Assembly (NCBI RefSeq): GCF_039542345.1
Contig: NZ_BAABHY010000001.1
Span: forward strand, 310,001 to 374,000
DNA: 64,000 nucleotides
Reading direction: 5' to 3'
Source of the DNA: Orbus sasakiae
GTDB taxonomy: Bacteria > Pseudomonadota > Gammaproteobacteria > Enterobacterales > Orbaceae
The notes beneath the pieces are model-generated. The model made no database searches. It saw only the letters and a list, made by a program, of their open reading frames with translations, and had not been told where the DNA came from. Each line of letters starts with the position of its first letter. The stretch's first letter is position 1. This document shows, piece after piece, positions 45,151-53,499 of the stretch. The position numbers and the translations under genes were made by a program.

Positions 45151-47256
45151 TTAAAGTTTATAGCTTGCACTCATGAAAAATGCTCTAGGTGTACCTGGCA
45201 TACTACTTGAACGCCAATATTCTTTACCTAACAAGTTGGTGAGAGCAAACGTTACATCAAATGTTTGAGATTGATAGCCAACAGCTGCATTCCATACCGC
45301 ATAACCAGGGCGTTTGACTTGATTGGTACTGTCATTAAACATTGAGCTTTTGTAAGTCAAGCCCAGTTCAGTAAACCAGTTCTCTTGCGGTAAATAGCGA
45401 ATCGTAAAATAGCCACTATTTTTCGCGGTATTAGCAAGATATTTGTTTTCATTAGCTGGCGTTCTTTTATCTTCTCTTACTTTAGCAATCTGATATCCGA
45501 TGCCGCTATTAATATACCATTGTGGTGCAATTTTACCGATAATGCTTAATTCGATACCTTTGCTTCCGTCTTTCCCTCTTACTTGCCAATTGTAAGGATC
45601 ATTCACAGAATCAGGTTGGTAACGTACATTATAAAGTTCTAAATCATACAGTGCAATTTGGCTTGAGACAGTATTATCTAGCCAGTCACTTTTTAGGCCG
45701 ATTTCATATTGACGAGAATATTGAGGCTGATTGTCATATACGGTAGCAGGGTTCGTTGAAAGTGTAATTAAACCTCGTCCACCATAGGGCGCAAAGTTTT
45801 TACTGTAAGAAAAATAAATACTCTGCTGTTCAATTGGTTGCCAAATTAACCCCACCCGTGGACTTAACGAATGACCATCGTATGAACGCGATAAGTTATT
45901 GATCTTATCGTGTGAAGAAAATTCATATTTATCATAACGTAAACCAGCCAATAGTTTCCATTCAGGACTAAAGCTGATCAAATCTTGCCAATACAGTGCA
46001 TGAGAAGTTGCTTTGTGCTTATTATCCATCGTTGGGGCACCATGATAAGGTTTACTGATTGTCCATTGAGGATTATAAGGATCAACTGTTTGTGGAAAGC
46101 CTAATGTTGCAAGTGTCGGTAAGCGCTTTTCGATAATGTATTCACTACCAAGTAACATTTCGTGCGTTATGCTGCCTGTATCAAATTTGCCCATCAGATC
46201 AAACGTGTTGCTAAATGTTGTATTCTCGGTTTCTTGCCATGCTCGTCTAAATTGAAGTTTTCCCGCATAACTACACGGTCTACCATTACTGGCTAATGTA
46301 CCATTAGTTTGGCAATAGGTCCCTGCGTATAGATGGTCGAAATTTTGGCTTGCTTTACGATAGACATTTGTGAGTTTGACTGACCAATCATGATTAAATT
46401 CATATTGCATGACTGAACGCCAAGATTTATAGCGGTCTTCAACATAGTCATCGGGATGTGCGTAAGCGGTTTTGATGGAGACATTACTCGGTAAATCACC
46501 GTAAGAGGGGCCTCGATCAGGTCTACGCCATAAGTTGTCTTGGGTGTATTGTACTAACCAACTAAATCCTTCAAGATTATCATACAAAATACTTGGTGAA
46601 ACCATGGTATCGCGTTGTTTGATTCCTTTTCTAAAGTTATGACTATTTTCATGATCGATTGTCAATCGTATTGCAAGATTATCATGTACCACTTGGTTGA
46701 TATCGATCATTCCACCATATTTATCCCAAGAGCCTGCACGTAGGTTAAGTGTGGTTGGTGAGTCAAAATTGGCTTGTTTGCTAATCATATTAACAATCCC
46801 ACCACCTGCACCACGCCCATACAGCACAGAGGCGGGTCCTTTTAACACCTCTATACGATCGATATTTGCGGTGCTTTGTCTTACTTGGCCACTAGCACGA
46901 ACACCATCACGGTATATATCGCCAGAACTCGCTGAAAAACCACGAATCATGATTCCTTCGTCTCGCATGTCATAGGTTGTATCAATACCAGGTAAATTAT
47001 TTAATATAACACCAAGATCATTTTGTCCATACATTTTGGCATGATTCACATTGACTGAATTGATGGTTTGCGGAATATCTTTTATCTCGAAGGGCATTTT
47101 AGTGGCTGTCGATGATTGAGTCACTCTTTCATCATTAATATCCGTGATTTTGGCAGTCACTTTGATTGTTTCAATATCTGAGTTGCTTTTTTCTTGTCCT
47201 ATAGCAATACTACTTATTGTGCTACATAGGGTGAAAACGATAATTTTTTTCTTCAT
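45151..47256 (-). CDS. TonB-dependent siderophore receptor
   Basis: A 701-residue outer-membrane receptor. It has a signal peptide (KKKIIVFTLCSTISSIAIG, cleavage about residue 20), a TonB-box-like ETIKVTA near residue 29, a plug domain (IPQTINSVN; IDRIEVLKGPASVLYGRGAGGG near 130-155) and a 22-strand-type barrel with alternating aromatic residues to the C-terminus. The plug (PQTI... RG FS) is like catecholate siderophore receptors such as Fiu, but the exact ligand is unknown. Its promoter region holds a Fur box, so iron starvation should induce it. The C-terminus is YKL rather than the usual terminal Phe. Confidence 0.9.
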   Translation of the reverse strand: MKKKIIVFTLCSTISSIAIGQEKSNSDIETIKVTAKITDINDERVTQSSTATKMPFEIKDIPQTINSVNVNHAKMYGQNDLGVILNNLPGIDTTYDMRDEGIMIRGFSASSGDIYRDGVRASGQVRQSTANIDRIEVLKGPASVLYGRGAGGGIVNMISKQANFDSPTTLNLRAGSWDKYGGMIDINQVVHDNLAIRLTIDHENSHNFRKGIKQRDTMVSPSILYDNLEGFSWLVQYTQDNLWRRPDRGPSYGDLPSNVSIKTAYAHPDDYVEDRYKSWRSVMQYEFNHDWSVKLTNVYRKASQNFDHLYAGTYCQTNGTLASNGRPCSYAGKLQFRRAWQETENTTFSNTFDLMGKFDTGSITHEMLLGSEYIIEKRLPTLATLGFPQTVDPYNPQWTISKPYHGAPTMDNKHKATSHALYWQDLISFSPEWKLLAGLRYDKYEFSSHDKINNLSRSYDGHSLSPRVGLIWQPIEQQSIYFSYSKNFAPYGGRGLITLSTNPATVYDNQPQYSRQYEIGLKSDWLDNTVSSQIALYDLELYNVRYQPDSVNDPYNWQVRGKDGSKGIELSIIGKIAPQWYINSGIGYQIAKVREDKRTPANENKYLANTAKNSGYFTIRYLPQENWFTELGLTYKSSMFNDSTNQVKRPGYAVWNAAVGYQSQTFDVTFALTNLLGKEYWRSSSMPGTPRAFFMSASYKL

Positions 47257-47315
47257 TATTATTCCTATTTATGATTATCTTTAATTATAGTTAAATTGAT
47301 TTTACAACCGCTTTA

Positions 47316-47340
47316 AATGATAATAATTACTATTATCATT
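47316..47340. promoter_or_regulatory. Fur box (iron-regulation operator) in the divergent promoter region
   Basis: A 10-bp perfect dyad, AATGATAATA (47316-47325) with TATTATCATT (47331-47340), has a 5-nt centre. The 19-mer at 47319-47337 agrees with the Fur consensus at 15 of 19 positions. It lies 60 bp upstream of the TonB receptor start and 57 bp upstream of the lipoprotein start, so it could control both. Confidence 0.8.
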
Positions 47341-47396
47341 ATCAATAGGGCAAATAATTTTTATTCTTGCTTTGCGAATATTATGTGAGGGTTACT

Positions 47397-48035
47397 ATGA
47401 CACAACGACTGTGTTTTATTGTTATTTTTGGTTTATTAGTGGGTTGTTCATCTCAGCAGCAACTCGCATCACTCTCTGAAATTGAAGGGTTGAGCTTGAC
47501 TCAAGATAGTTTTGGTCATGAAGTTATTGATAAATATAAAATGGTTAGGCCAATCGCTGAAATAGAAAATTCTTTATCATTGTGTATTGCACAAGAACTC
47601 GATAATTCGCCGGTTGTTTTAAATAATCTCAGTAATAGTCAGGCACGCTTTTATTATGGTTGGCCCTACTATGGTTTTATCGATGAATTCCCAAGTCAAC
47701 AATCGGTGACCACAAATGGGGGGGAAACAATTAAGTTGATTGAGAAAAACCAAGTCGTTGCTAATGCCATTACTGATTATGTGTATCAATCATTTTCAGA
47801 TATGAAATATTTTGTCGGGTATACGGTGACCGCGACACAAAATAAAAACAGCATCCATTATTTATTTAGCAATATTAAGCAGGCTAAGCAGTATACTGGA
47901 AGTGTTGCCAATGATGGATTTGAGTCCGTGCGAACATTAAAAAATACCCATCCTGATTTAGTTATTGAAGCATTAAACAAACAAGTTGATAAAATACAAC
48001 AATGTTTAGTTAACAAACAATCAACAAACTCGTAA
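47397..48035 (+). CDS. Hypothetical lipoprotein, possibly iron-regulated
   Basis: A 212-residue protein with a lipoprotein signal: MTQRL start, hydrophobic core and lipobox LVGC with Cys at residue 16, followed by SSQQQ. I do not recognise the family. The mature part has a central segment with aromatic-rich ARFYYGWPYYGF, and ends in a helical Lys/Gln-rich tail with one more Cys. ATG 47397 is chosen over TTG 47367 because GAGGG at 47387-47391 is five bases upstream and because it places the signal peptide at the N-terminus. The shared Fur box suggests a role in iron uptake, which is only inference. Confidence 0.7.
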   Translation: MTQRLCFIVIFGLLVGCSSQQQLASLSEIEGLSLTQDSFGHEVIDKYKMVRPIAEIENSLSLCIAQELDNSPVVLNNLSNSQARFYYGWPYYGFIDEFPSQQSVTTNGGETIKLIEKNQVVANAITDYVYQSFSDMKYFVGYTVTATQNKNSIHYLFSNIKQAKQYTGSVANDGFESVRTLKNTHPDLVIEALNKQVDKIQQCLVNKQSTNS

Positions 48036-48192
48036 GTGATAAAATACAGTAACAGGATTTAAAATAACCGTATCAATTTTATAAGTTAATGATTTAATTT
48101 ATTTCCTGTTATTGATTATCAAATAGGTCAGTTTATGGTAATCTAGTCTGTACATAGAGTTGGTAGCACCTGACATTCAGTAACGCATTATC

Positions 48193-49398
48193 ATGAAATT
48201 ACCTAGACTTTCGCTTTTATCACAAATTTGTATCACACATCTTATCAGCCATATTCATATGTTGGTCCTGCCAGTGCTTATGCCGGTGATGCTGCTGACT
48301 AATAATGACATTAGTTTTGTGCAGATTGGTTTTGCAATTAGTGTCTTTAATATCGTCTCAGCACTTGTACAAGCACCGGTAGGATTTTTTGTTGATAAAT
48401 TAGGACCGAAACGGGTTTTGATTGCAGGGTTGATTGTTGGTAGTTTAAGCTTTTTATCGCTTGGATTTATTAACCACTATACTTGGTTGGTTATTGCAAT
48501 GGGGATTGCGGGTTTAGCTAATGCGGTTTATCACCCCGCAGATTACGCGATTTTATCTCAAAATGTCACTGAAAGTAGAATGGGGCGAGCATTTTCGTTA
48601 CATACATTTAGTGGCTATATTGGTTTTGCTGTAACGCCAACGCTAATGTTAACGGTAAGTTCATTATATAACGTAAGTATGGCCTTTATTGTGAGCGGTA
48701 TTATTGGGTTATTCGCTGCAATTATTCTTTATCCTAAAGCAAAAAATGAATCTGTAAAAAAAGATCCGCTTATCATCCCTGAAAACCCAGCATTAGCGGT
48801 TAAACCTAATAATAAAATTCCGTTAGTAACTCCGGCCATTTTATTGATGTTAGTCTTATTTTTACTCTTAAGTTTAAGTGGCGGTTCAATACAAAACTTT
48901 TCAGTTTCGGCTCTCGTGACGGGTTATTCTATTTCATTAGCAGATGCGAATATTGCATTGACAGCTTTTTTGGTAACGAGTTCAATCGGCGTTTTGGTTG
49001 GTGGACAATTGGCTGATTATACTCGTCGACATGGTTTAATTGCTGCGGGAGCTTTGGTGATTACGGCTTTGCTTGCCTTTGTTTTGGCAATATTAACCGT
49101 TTCATCAACCATCATGATTACATTCCTTATCGGTGCAATGGGATTTTTATCCGGGATTATCGCACCATCACGGGATATGTTGGTAAGAAGTGTTTCACCT
49201 AAAGGTGCTGAAGGCCGGGTGTTTGGAATTGTTTCAACAGGATTTAATTTAGGTGGTACAATTGGGCCGATTTTATTTGGTTGGATATTGGATCAGGGGT
49301 ATCCTCGAGGAATATTTTGGAGTACAGCGATCTTTATGGTACTCACCGCCATAATTGCATTTTATCAAGAAACAAAAGGTCGTAAAAATAAGTCTTAG
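48193..49398 (+). CDS. MFS transporter (fosmidomycin-resistance-like type)
   Basis: A 401-residue protein with 12 hydrophobic helices and a polar central loop (about residues 188-210, NESVKKDPL). The first-helix pattern CITHLISHIHMLVLPVLMP and the VDKLGPKRVL loop resemble the Fsr-type facilitators, which export small hydrophilic drugs. Substrate unknown. It lies 157 bp after the lipoprotein gene without an obvious terminator; weak 8-bp inverted arms (48050-48057 with 48104-48111) lie between. A role in exporting a siderophore is possible but unproven. Confidence 0.75.
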   Translation: MKLPRLSLLSQICITHLISHIHMLVLPVLMPVMLLTNNDISFVQIGFAISVFNIVSALVQAPVGFFVDKLGPKRVLIAGLIVGSLSFLSLGFINHYTWLVIAMGIAGLANAVYHPADYAILSQNVTESRMGRAFSLHTFSGYIGFAVTPTLMLTVSSLYNVSMAFIVSGIIGLFAAIILYPKAKNESVKKDPLIIPENPALAVKPNNKIPLVTPAILLMLVLFLLLSLSGGSIQNFSVSALVTGYSISLADANIALTAFLVTSSIGVLVGGQLADYTRRHGLIAAGALVITALLAFVLAILTVSSTIMITFLIGAMGFLSGIIAPSRDMLVRSVSPKGAEGRVFGIVSTGFNLGGTIGPILFGWILDQGYPRGIFWSTAIFMVLTAIIAFYQETKGRKNKS

Positions 49399-49422
49399 AC
49401 GATTAATTAAGGATGTTAAGTC

Positions 49423-49680
49423 ATGATATGGTGTTATATTTATCGAAGCCCAAAAAAAGAAAATAGCTATTTATATATTGATACTGAAAATGACTTTTCT
49501 AAGGTACCCGACGTCTTAATGAACGTATTTGGGGAACCGATTTTAGTAATGAAAGTATTATTAGATGGCAAACGTCAATTTGTTGTCGGTTCTTCTCAAG
49601 ACATTGAAGACAAAATTAAGCAAGATGGTTTTTTTGTGCAAATGCTTAAAGATGATGACTTTTATGTGAATTCACATTAA
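49423..49680 (+). CDS. ycgL: YcgL-domain protein
   Basis: An 85-residue protein of the YcgL family (UPF0745). Landmarks are YIYRSPKKENSYLYI at the N-terminus, the DFSKVPDVLMNVFGEP block near residue 28 and GFFVQM near 70, as in E. coli YcgL, though the C-terminal tail is shorter. No biochemical role is established. It is 24 bp after the MFS gene and 27 bp before mltB, so a common transcript is likely. Confidence 0.85.
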   Translation: MIWCYIYRSPKKENSYLYIDTENDFSKVPDVLMNVFGEPILVMKVLLDGKRQFVVGSSQDIEDKIKQDGFFVQMLKDDDFYVNSH

Positions 49681-49707
49681 TTAATTGAGCCAGTTATAGG
49701 AGTACTA

Positions 49708-50766
49708 ATGAAACTAATTAAAGCGCTTGTTTTCACAACAAGTATGGTGACATTATGGGGCTGTTCACAGCAAACACATCAAACTCAAACTGAGATTAAA
49801 GCTGGCGTTGTTGGCTTTGAAAAACCACGAGAAAGCCAATATTTTTCTGATTATGTTAATGCTTTAAAACTTTATGCTAAGCAGCAAGGTATTGATAGTC
49901 ATACTATTAATATTGCTTTTGAGGATGTTCATTATGTTGAACATGTCGTACAAGCGGATAAAAATCAACCTGAGAAAAAAATTACCTTAGATGATTATCT
50001 TGCTCGTGCAGTTTCACCTGCACGTATTGCGTTAGCAAAAGAAAAGTATTTAGCCTATCATTCCGAATTACGCAATGCGACGCTATTAACGAATGTACCT
50101 CAAACTTATATTTTAGCGCTATGGGGTGTTGAAAGTGCTTATGGTAAATATCAGGGTAAGGAAGATGTCATTTCAGCCTTATCAACGCTAGCCTTTGATG
50201 GTCGACGAGAACAATTCTTTACTAAAGAATTAGTGTCTGCATTAACCATACTACAAAATGGACACATCCAAAAAACGCAATTTAAAGGTTCTTGGGCTGG
50301 CGCGATGGGGCAAAATCAATTTATGCCTTCGTCTTATTTAGCCTATGGTTTAGATGGTGATGGTGATAACACCATCGATATCTGGAATAATATGGCGGAT
50401 ATTTTTGCTTCTACGGGGAACTATTTAGCAACGGTGGGGTGGAATAGTCTAGAAAGTTGGGGAAATAAAATAAAATTACCCACTCATTTTAATACTGAAC
50501 TTGCAGGTTTAGATAACGATAAATCTCAGACTGTTGCGGCATGGCTAAAAACGGGTATTCAATATATCGGCAACAAGCCTGTACCGAAAAATACTGCAAA
50601 AGCATGGGTCGTTATTCCTGATGCCAACAGTGGTGAGGGTTACTTAGTCTCAAATAATTTTAGAACATTAATGCACTGGAATCGTTCATATTATTTTGCT
50701 GTTAGCGTCGGTATGTTAGCTGATAGTTTAACGGATGGGACTTTAACTATTCATGAAGGTAATTAA
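49708..50766 (+). CDS. mltB: Lytic murein transglycosylase B (MltB), lipoprotein
   Basis: A 352-residue member of the MltB (GH103) family with a lipobox TLWGC (Cys at residue 19). The catalytic Glu is E142 in WGVESAYGKYQG, and the SWAGAMGQNQFMPSSY block near residue 200 forms the substrate cleft. It cleaves glycan strands non-hydrolytically to 1,6-anhydroMurNAc. An EF-hand-like DGDGDNTIDIWN loop near 222 is the calcium site seen in E. coli MltB. AGGAG lies before the start; ycgN follows after 3 bp. Confidence 0.93.
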   Translation: MKLIKALVFTTSMVTLWGCSQQTHQTQTEIKAGVVGFEKPRESQYFSDYVNALKLYAKQQGIDSHTINIAFEDVHYVEHVVQADKNQPEKKITLDDYLARAVSPARIALAKEKYLAYHSELRNATLLTNVPQTYILALWGVESAYGKYQGKEDVISALSTLAFDGRREQFFTKELVSALTILQNGHIQKTQFKGSWAGAMGQNQFMPSSYLAYGLDGDGDNTIDIWNNMADIFASTGNYLATVGWNSLESWGNKIKLPTHFNTELAGLDNDKSQTVAAWLKTGIQYIGNKPVPKNTAKAWVVIPDANSGEGYLVSNNFRTLMHWNRSYYFAVSVGMLADSLTDGTLTIHEGN

Positions 50767-50769
50767 ACA

Positions 50770-51198
50770 ATGACCACAGTATTTTGGCATAATAAAACGC
50801 TTGAACAGTTAACTGATCAAGAATGGGAACAGCTTTGTGATGGATGTGGTCAATGTTGTTTAAATAAGCTAATTGATGAGGATACCGATGAAATCTTATA
50901 TACCAATGTAGCGTGTGATCAGCTTGATGGTAAAACCTGTTTATGTCGGCATTATGAAGACCGTTTTAGTTACGAACCTGATTGTATTAAATTAACGCGT
51001 GAAAATTTATTAACGATTGAGTGGTTACCTAAAACTTGTACCTATCGTTACTTTCAAGATTATCAGACGCTACCAGATTGGCACCCTCTCATCACGGGTA
51101 GCAAACAAATGATGCATAAAAAACGGATTTCTGTAAAAAATCGGATTGTATATGAAAAAGATGTGATTCATTGGCAAGATCACATCGTTCGAGATTAA
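50770..51198 (+). CDS. ycgN: YcgN-family cysteine-cluster protein
   Basis: A 142-residue protein of the UPF0260/YkgJ-type family with the Cys motif CDGCGQCC near residue 23-30 and further Cys in TCLCRHYEDRF, EPDCIKL and TCTYR. The pattern suggests bound Fe-S or zinc; the function is unknown. It starts 3 bp after mltB and is likely co-transcribed. In E. coli ycgL and ycgN lie close together, as here. It converges with nadD. Confidence 0.85.
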   Translation: MTTVFWHNKTLEQLTDQEWEQLCDGCGQCCLNKLIDEDTDEILYTNVACDQLDGKTCLCRHYEDRFSYEPDCIKLTRENLLTIEWLPKTCTYRYFQDYQTLPDWHPLITGSKQMMHKKRISVKNRIVYEKDVIHWQDHIVRD

Positions 51199-51239
51199 TT
51201 TTTTACACTATAATGATAGCTTATGACAATTTTTTAACG

Positions 51240-51264
51240 AAAAAACGGATGTATGACATACATC
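51240..51264 (-). terminator. Possible terminator for the leuS-nadD operon
   Basis: A 7-bp stem, GATGTAT (51248-51254) with ATACATC (51258-51264), has a 3-nt loop. On the minus strand it is followed by CCG and a T-run. It lies 8 bp beyond the nadD stop. Confidence 0.45.
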
Positions 51265-51272
51265 ATTTCATC

Positions 51273-51929
51273 TCAAGCACCGTATAGATGATGTTGTTGT
51301 ATATACTGCCACACTTTTGGCGGTAACAGTGATTCACAGCTCTGTTTTTGGCTAATTTTATCGCGAATTTCGGTCGCTGAAATATCTTCTAAAGGCGTAT
51401 TTGCAAAGTAAATAAAACCATTTGCATGACGATGTAAATCATCAATGTTTTTAGTTTGATGCTGTGTTATCCATTCCTTTAAGGCTTGATCATTGGTCGT
51501 CTCAGCATAACCAGGGCGCCTGCAAATTAATAAATGACAATAATTCAATAATGTCTGCCAGTTATTCCATGTCGGTAAACTCAGTAATGAGTCTTGCCCT
51601 AAAATAAATGCTAATCCCGGAGATGCGCCATTTTCGACTCGCCAAGCTTGTAATGTTTCTATGGTATAAGAAGGCCTGTCTAAGATCGATTTAGTGATTT
51701 CACGCATATCAATTGATAAAATCGGATCATTTTCAATGGCTAGCTTAATCATTTCGACGCGTTGATTCGTCGTCGCTTCTGGTTGTGCTTTATGGGGCGG
51801 AATATGATTTGGTAATAAGCTAACATGGGACAATCGAATTTCTTTTGCTAAAGCGATAGCAGGAAGTAAATGCCCATAATGGATTGGGTCAAAAGTTCCG
51901 CCAAAAAGTGCCGTTAATGAATTAGTCAT
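51273..51929 (-). CDS. nadD: Nicotinate-nucleotide adenylyltransferase NadD
   Basis: A 218-residue nucleotidyltransferase. The ATP-binding GGTFDPIHYGH motif is near residue 10-20, and the ISATEIRDKI (ISxTxxR) motif near 188 is the second catalytic element. It adenylates nicotinate mononucleotide to deamido-NAD in NAD synthesis. It overlaps holA by 8 bp and is the last gene of the leuS-lptE-holA-nadD run, as in E. coli. Confidence 0.94.
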   Translation of the reverse strand: MTNSLTALFGGTFDPIHYGHLLPAIALAKEIRLSHVSLLPNHIPPHKAQPEATTNQRVEMIKLAIENDPILSIDMREITKSILDRPSYTIETLQAWRVENGASPGLAFILGQDSLLSLPTWNNWQTLLNYCHLLICRRPGYAETTNDQALKEWITQHQTKNIDDLHRHANGFIYFANTPLEDISATEIRDKISQKQSCESLLPPKVWQYIQQHHLYGA

Positions 51930-52938
51930 GTTTTGAGCCTATAAATAACATGTTAAGTGCATCTAATTGTTCCCATACAGGGGTGCTATATTCATGTTTT
52001 AGGATAATTTCAATTTCTGTCAATTTTTTTAAACATTGATAAAGCTGTTCAACATTAACACGATTGATATAGGGGGTAATTAGATTACGACGATTTTGCC
52101 AGACTTTATAAAAATCATAAGCCGCTTTAAGGTTATGTTTGGTCGTATATTTTTTTATATTTATTAATTGAATGAGTTCCCGTTGAAATGTCCTTAGTAA
52201 AATTAAAGGCTCTACATCATTCATTTTAAGTTGCTGTAAAATATGCATTGAACGTTTTGTTTTTGCCATTAACATCGCATCAATCCAATGATAAGGCGTA
52301 AACACAGCAGAATCGTTTATATTATTTTCCAATTGTGCATAGCTTACTTTACCCGATGGATAAAGTAATTTAAGTTGTGCTAGTACTTGGGATAATGCGA
52401 GTAGATTACCTTCATAATAGTAACAAAGGAGATCAATCCCTTGTTTTTCGATTTGCAAAGATAACTGTTGTAACTGTAAACTGACCCATGCGGGTAACTG
52501 TTGAGAATCAGGTGTATTACAACTGATAATCAGTAAATTTTCCGCTAATGCTTTAAACCAAATTGCATTTTCTTGCGTTTTTGTCATTTTAGCTAATGAA
52601 ATCAGTAAACTAACATCAGGTGATAGATGCTGTACTAATTCATCAAGTTTTTTAGCGATAGCGACATTGAGTGATGTTTCACCAAATTGTAATATCAATA
52701 ATATTTGACTAGAAAATAAGCTCATCGATTGGCTGCTTTCTATAATTCGATTCCAGTCTGTCTGGTTGTCAATTGTGAAAACAGTCTGTTCGTCAAATCC
52801 TAAATGGCGAAGCTTACTTTTGATAAGGTTTTGCGTGGTGTATTGTAAATAAGGATCAGAGCCAATAGCCAAAAAGTAGCGCAACGAATCGTGTTGCTCT
52901 AGTTTTGCAGATAATTGGCTGTCACTGATTCTAATCAT
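51922..52938 (-). CDS. holA: DNA polymerase III delta subunit HolA
   Basis: A 338-residue clamp-loader subunit, E. coli size 343. N-terminal residues (LEQHDSLRYFLAIGSDPYLQ near 12) and the central ATPase-like domain fit delta, and the helical C-terminal collar domain follows. Like other delta subunits it lacks a functional Walker A. It opens the sliding clamp. It overlaps lptE by 4 bp (ATGA on the minus strand). Confidence 0.9.
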   Translation of the reverse strand: MIRISDSQLSAKLEQHDSLRYFLAIGSDPYLQYTTQNLIKSKLRHLGFDEQTVFTIDNQTDWNRIIESSQSMSLFSSQILLILQFGETSLNVAIAKKLDELVQHLSPDVSLLISLAKMTKTQENAIWFKALAENLLIISCNTPDSQQLPAWVSLQLQQLSLQIEKQGIDLLCYYYEGNLLALSQVLAQLKLLYPSGKVSYAQLENNINDSAVFTPYHWIDAMLMAKTKRSMHILQQLKMNDVEPLILLRTFQRELIQLINIKKYTTKHNLKAAYDFYKVWQNRRNLITPYINRVNVEQLYQCLKKLTEIEIILKHEYSTPVWEQLDALNMLFIGSKHD

Positions 52939-53447
52939 TGTGTGTTAGATTTTTTATCGACGGCATTAATTGATTTAAGTTTACCTATCAACTGTTTAGC
53001 GGATTCAGCATACATTTCACGTTCAATTAAGTTTTGTTCGGTGCTTTTTGCTAATGCAGTTGCTGGGTTATCAAAGAATGTTCTAAATACTTTAATTGTA
53101 ATCGGATAAATATCATTACCAGCAATAATAACTTGGGCATTCACCGTCAGAATTAATTGGTACTCAGCAGACTTACCATCTTGATATATTGAAATGGTAT
53201 CTTTTGAAATTCGGCTATCCAAAACATGTAATGACGGATAATTACGATCAATATCACTTTCAACAACGTGTACTTTATTGTTACTGAGTACTTTTTTGAT
53301 TTCTCGTGATAATTGACCATATGGGTCATAACTGTACAACGTCATCGTTTGAAATTGCTTAGGAATTTCGGTGTCATTTTGTAAGTGAAATCCACATCCA
53401 CTTAATAAAACTGACATTAAAGCAAATAAACAGAGCAATTTTTTCAT
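52935..53447 (-). CDS. lptE: LPS-assembly lipoprotein LptE
   Basis: A 170-residue lipoprotein: MKKLLCLFALMSVLLSGC, with the acylated Cys at 18 followed by GFHLQ, which is the conserved LptE beginning. It plugs the LptD barrel that inserts lipopolysaccharide in the outer membrane. It is shorter than E. coli LptE (193). Position between leuS and holA is the conserved order. Confidence 0.92.
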   Translation of the reverse strand: MKKLLCLFALMSVLLSGCGFHLQNDTEIPKQFQTMTLYSYDPYGQLSREIKKVLSNNKVHVVESDIDRNYPSLHVLDSRISKDTISIYQDGKSAEYQLILTVNAQVIIAGNDIYPITIKVFRTFFDNPATALAKSTEQNLIEREMYAESAKQLIGKLKSINAVDKKSNTQ

Positions 53448-53467
53448 TTATGTTACCTAAATTGATG

Positions 53468-53484
53468 GGGGTAAAAATTACCCC
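53468..53484. other. 7-bp GC-rich hairpin in the leuS-lptE gap
   Basis: GGGGTAA (53468-53474) pairs with TTACCCC (53478-53484) around an AAA loop. It lies 16-32 bp downstream of leuS and 21 bp before lptE on the minus strand. No T-tract follows, so it is more likely an mRNA-processing or stability stem than a terminator. Confidence 0.4.
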
Positions 53485-53499
53485 AAGTTTATCTTAAGA

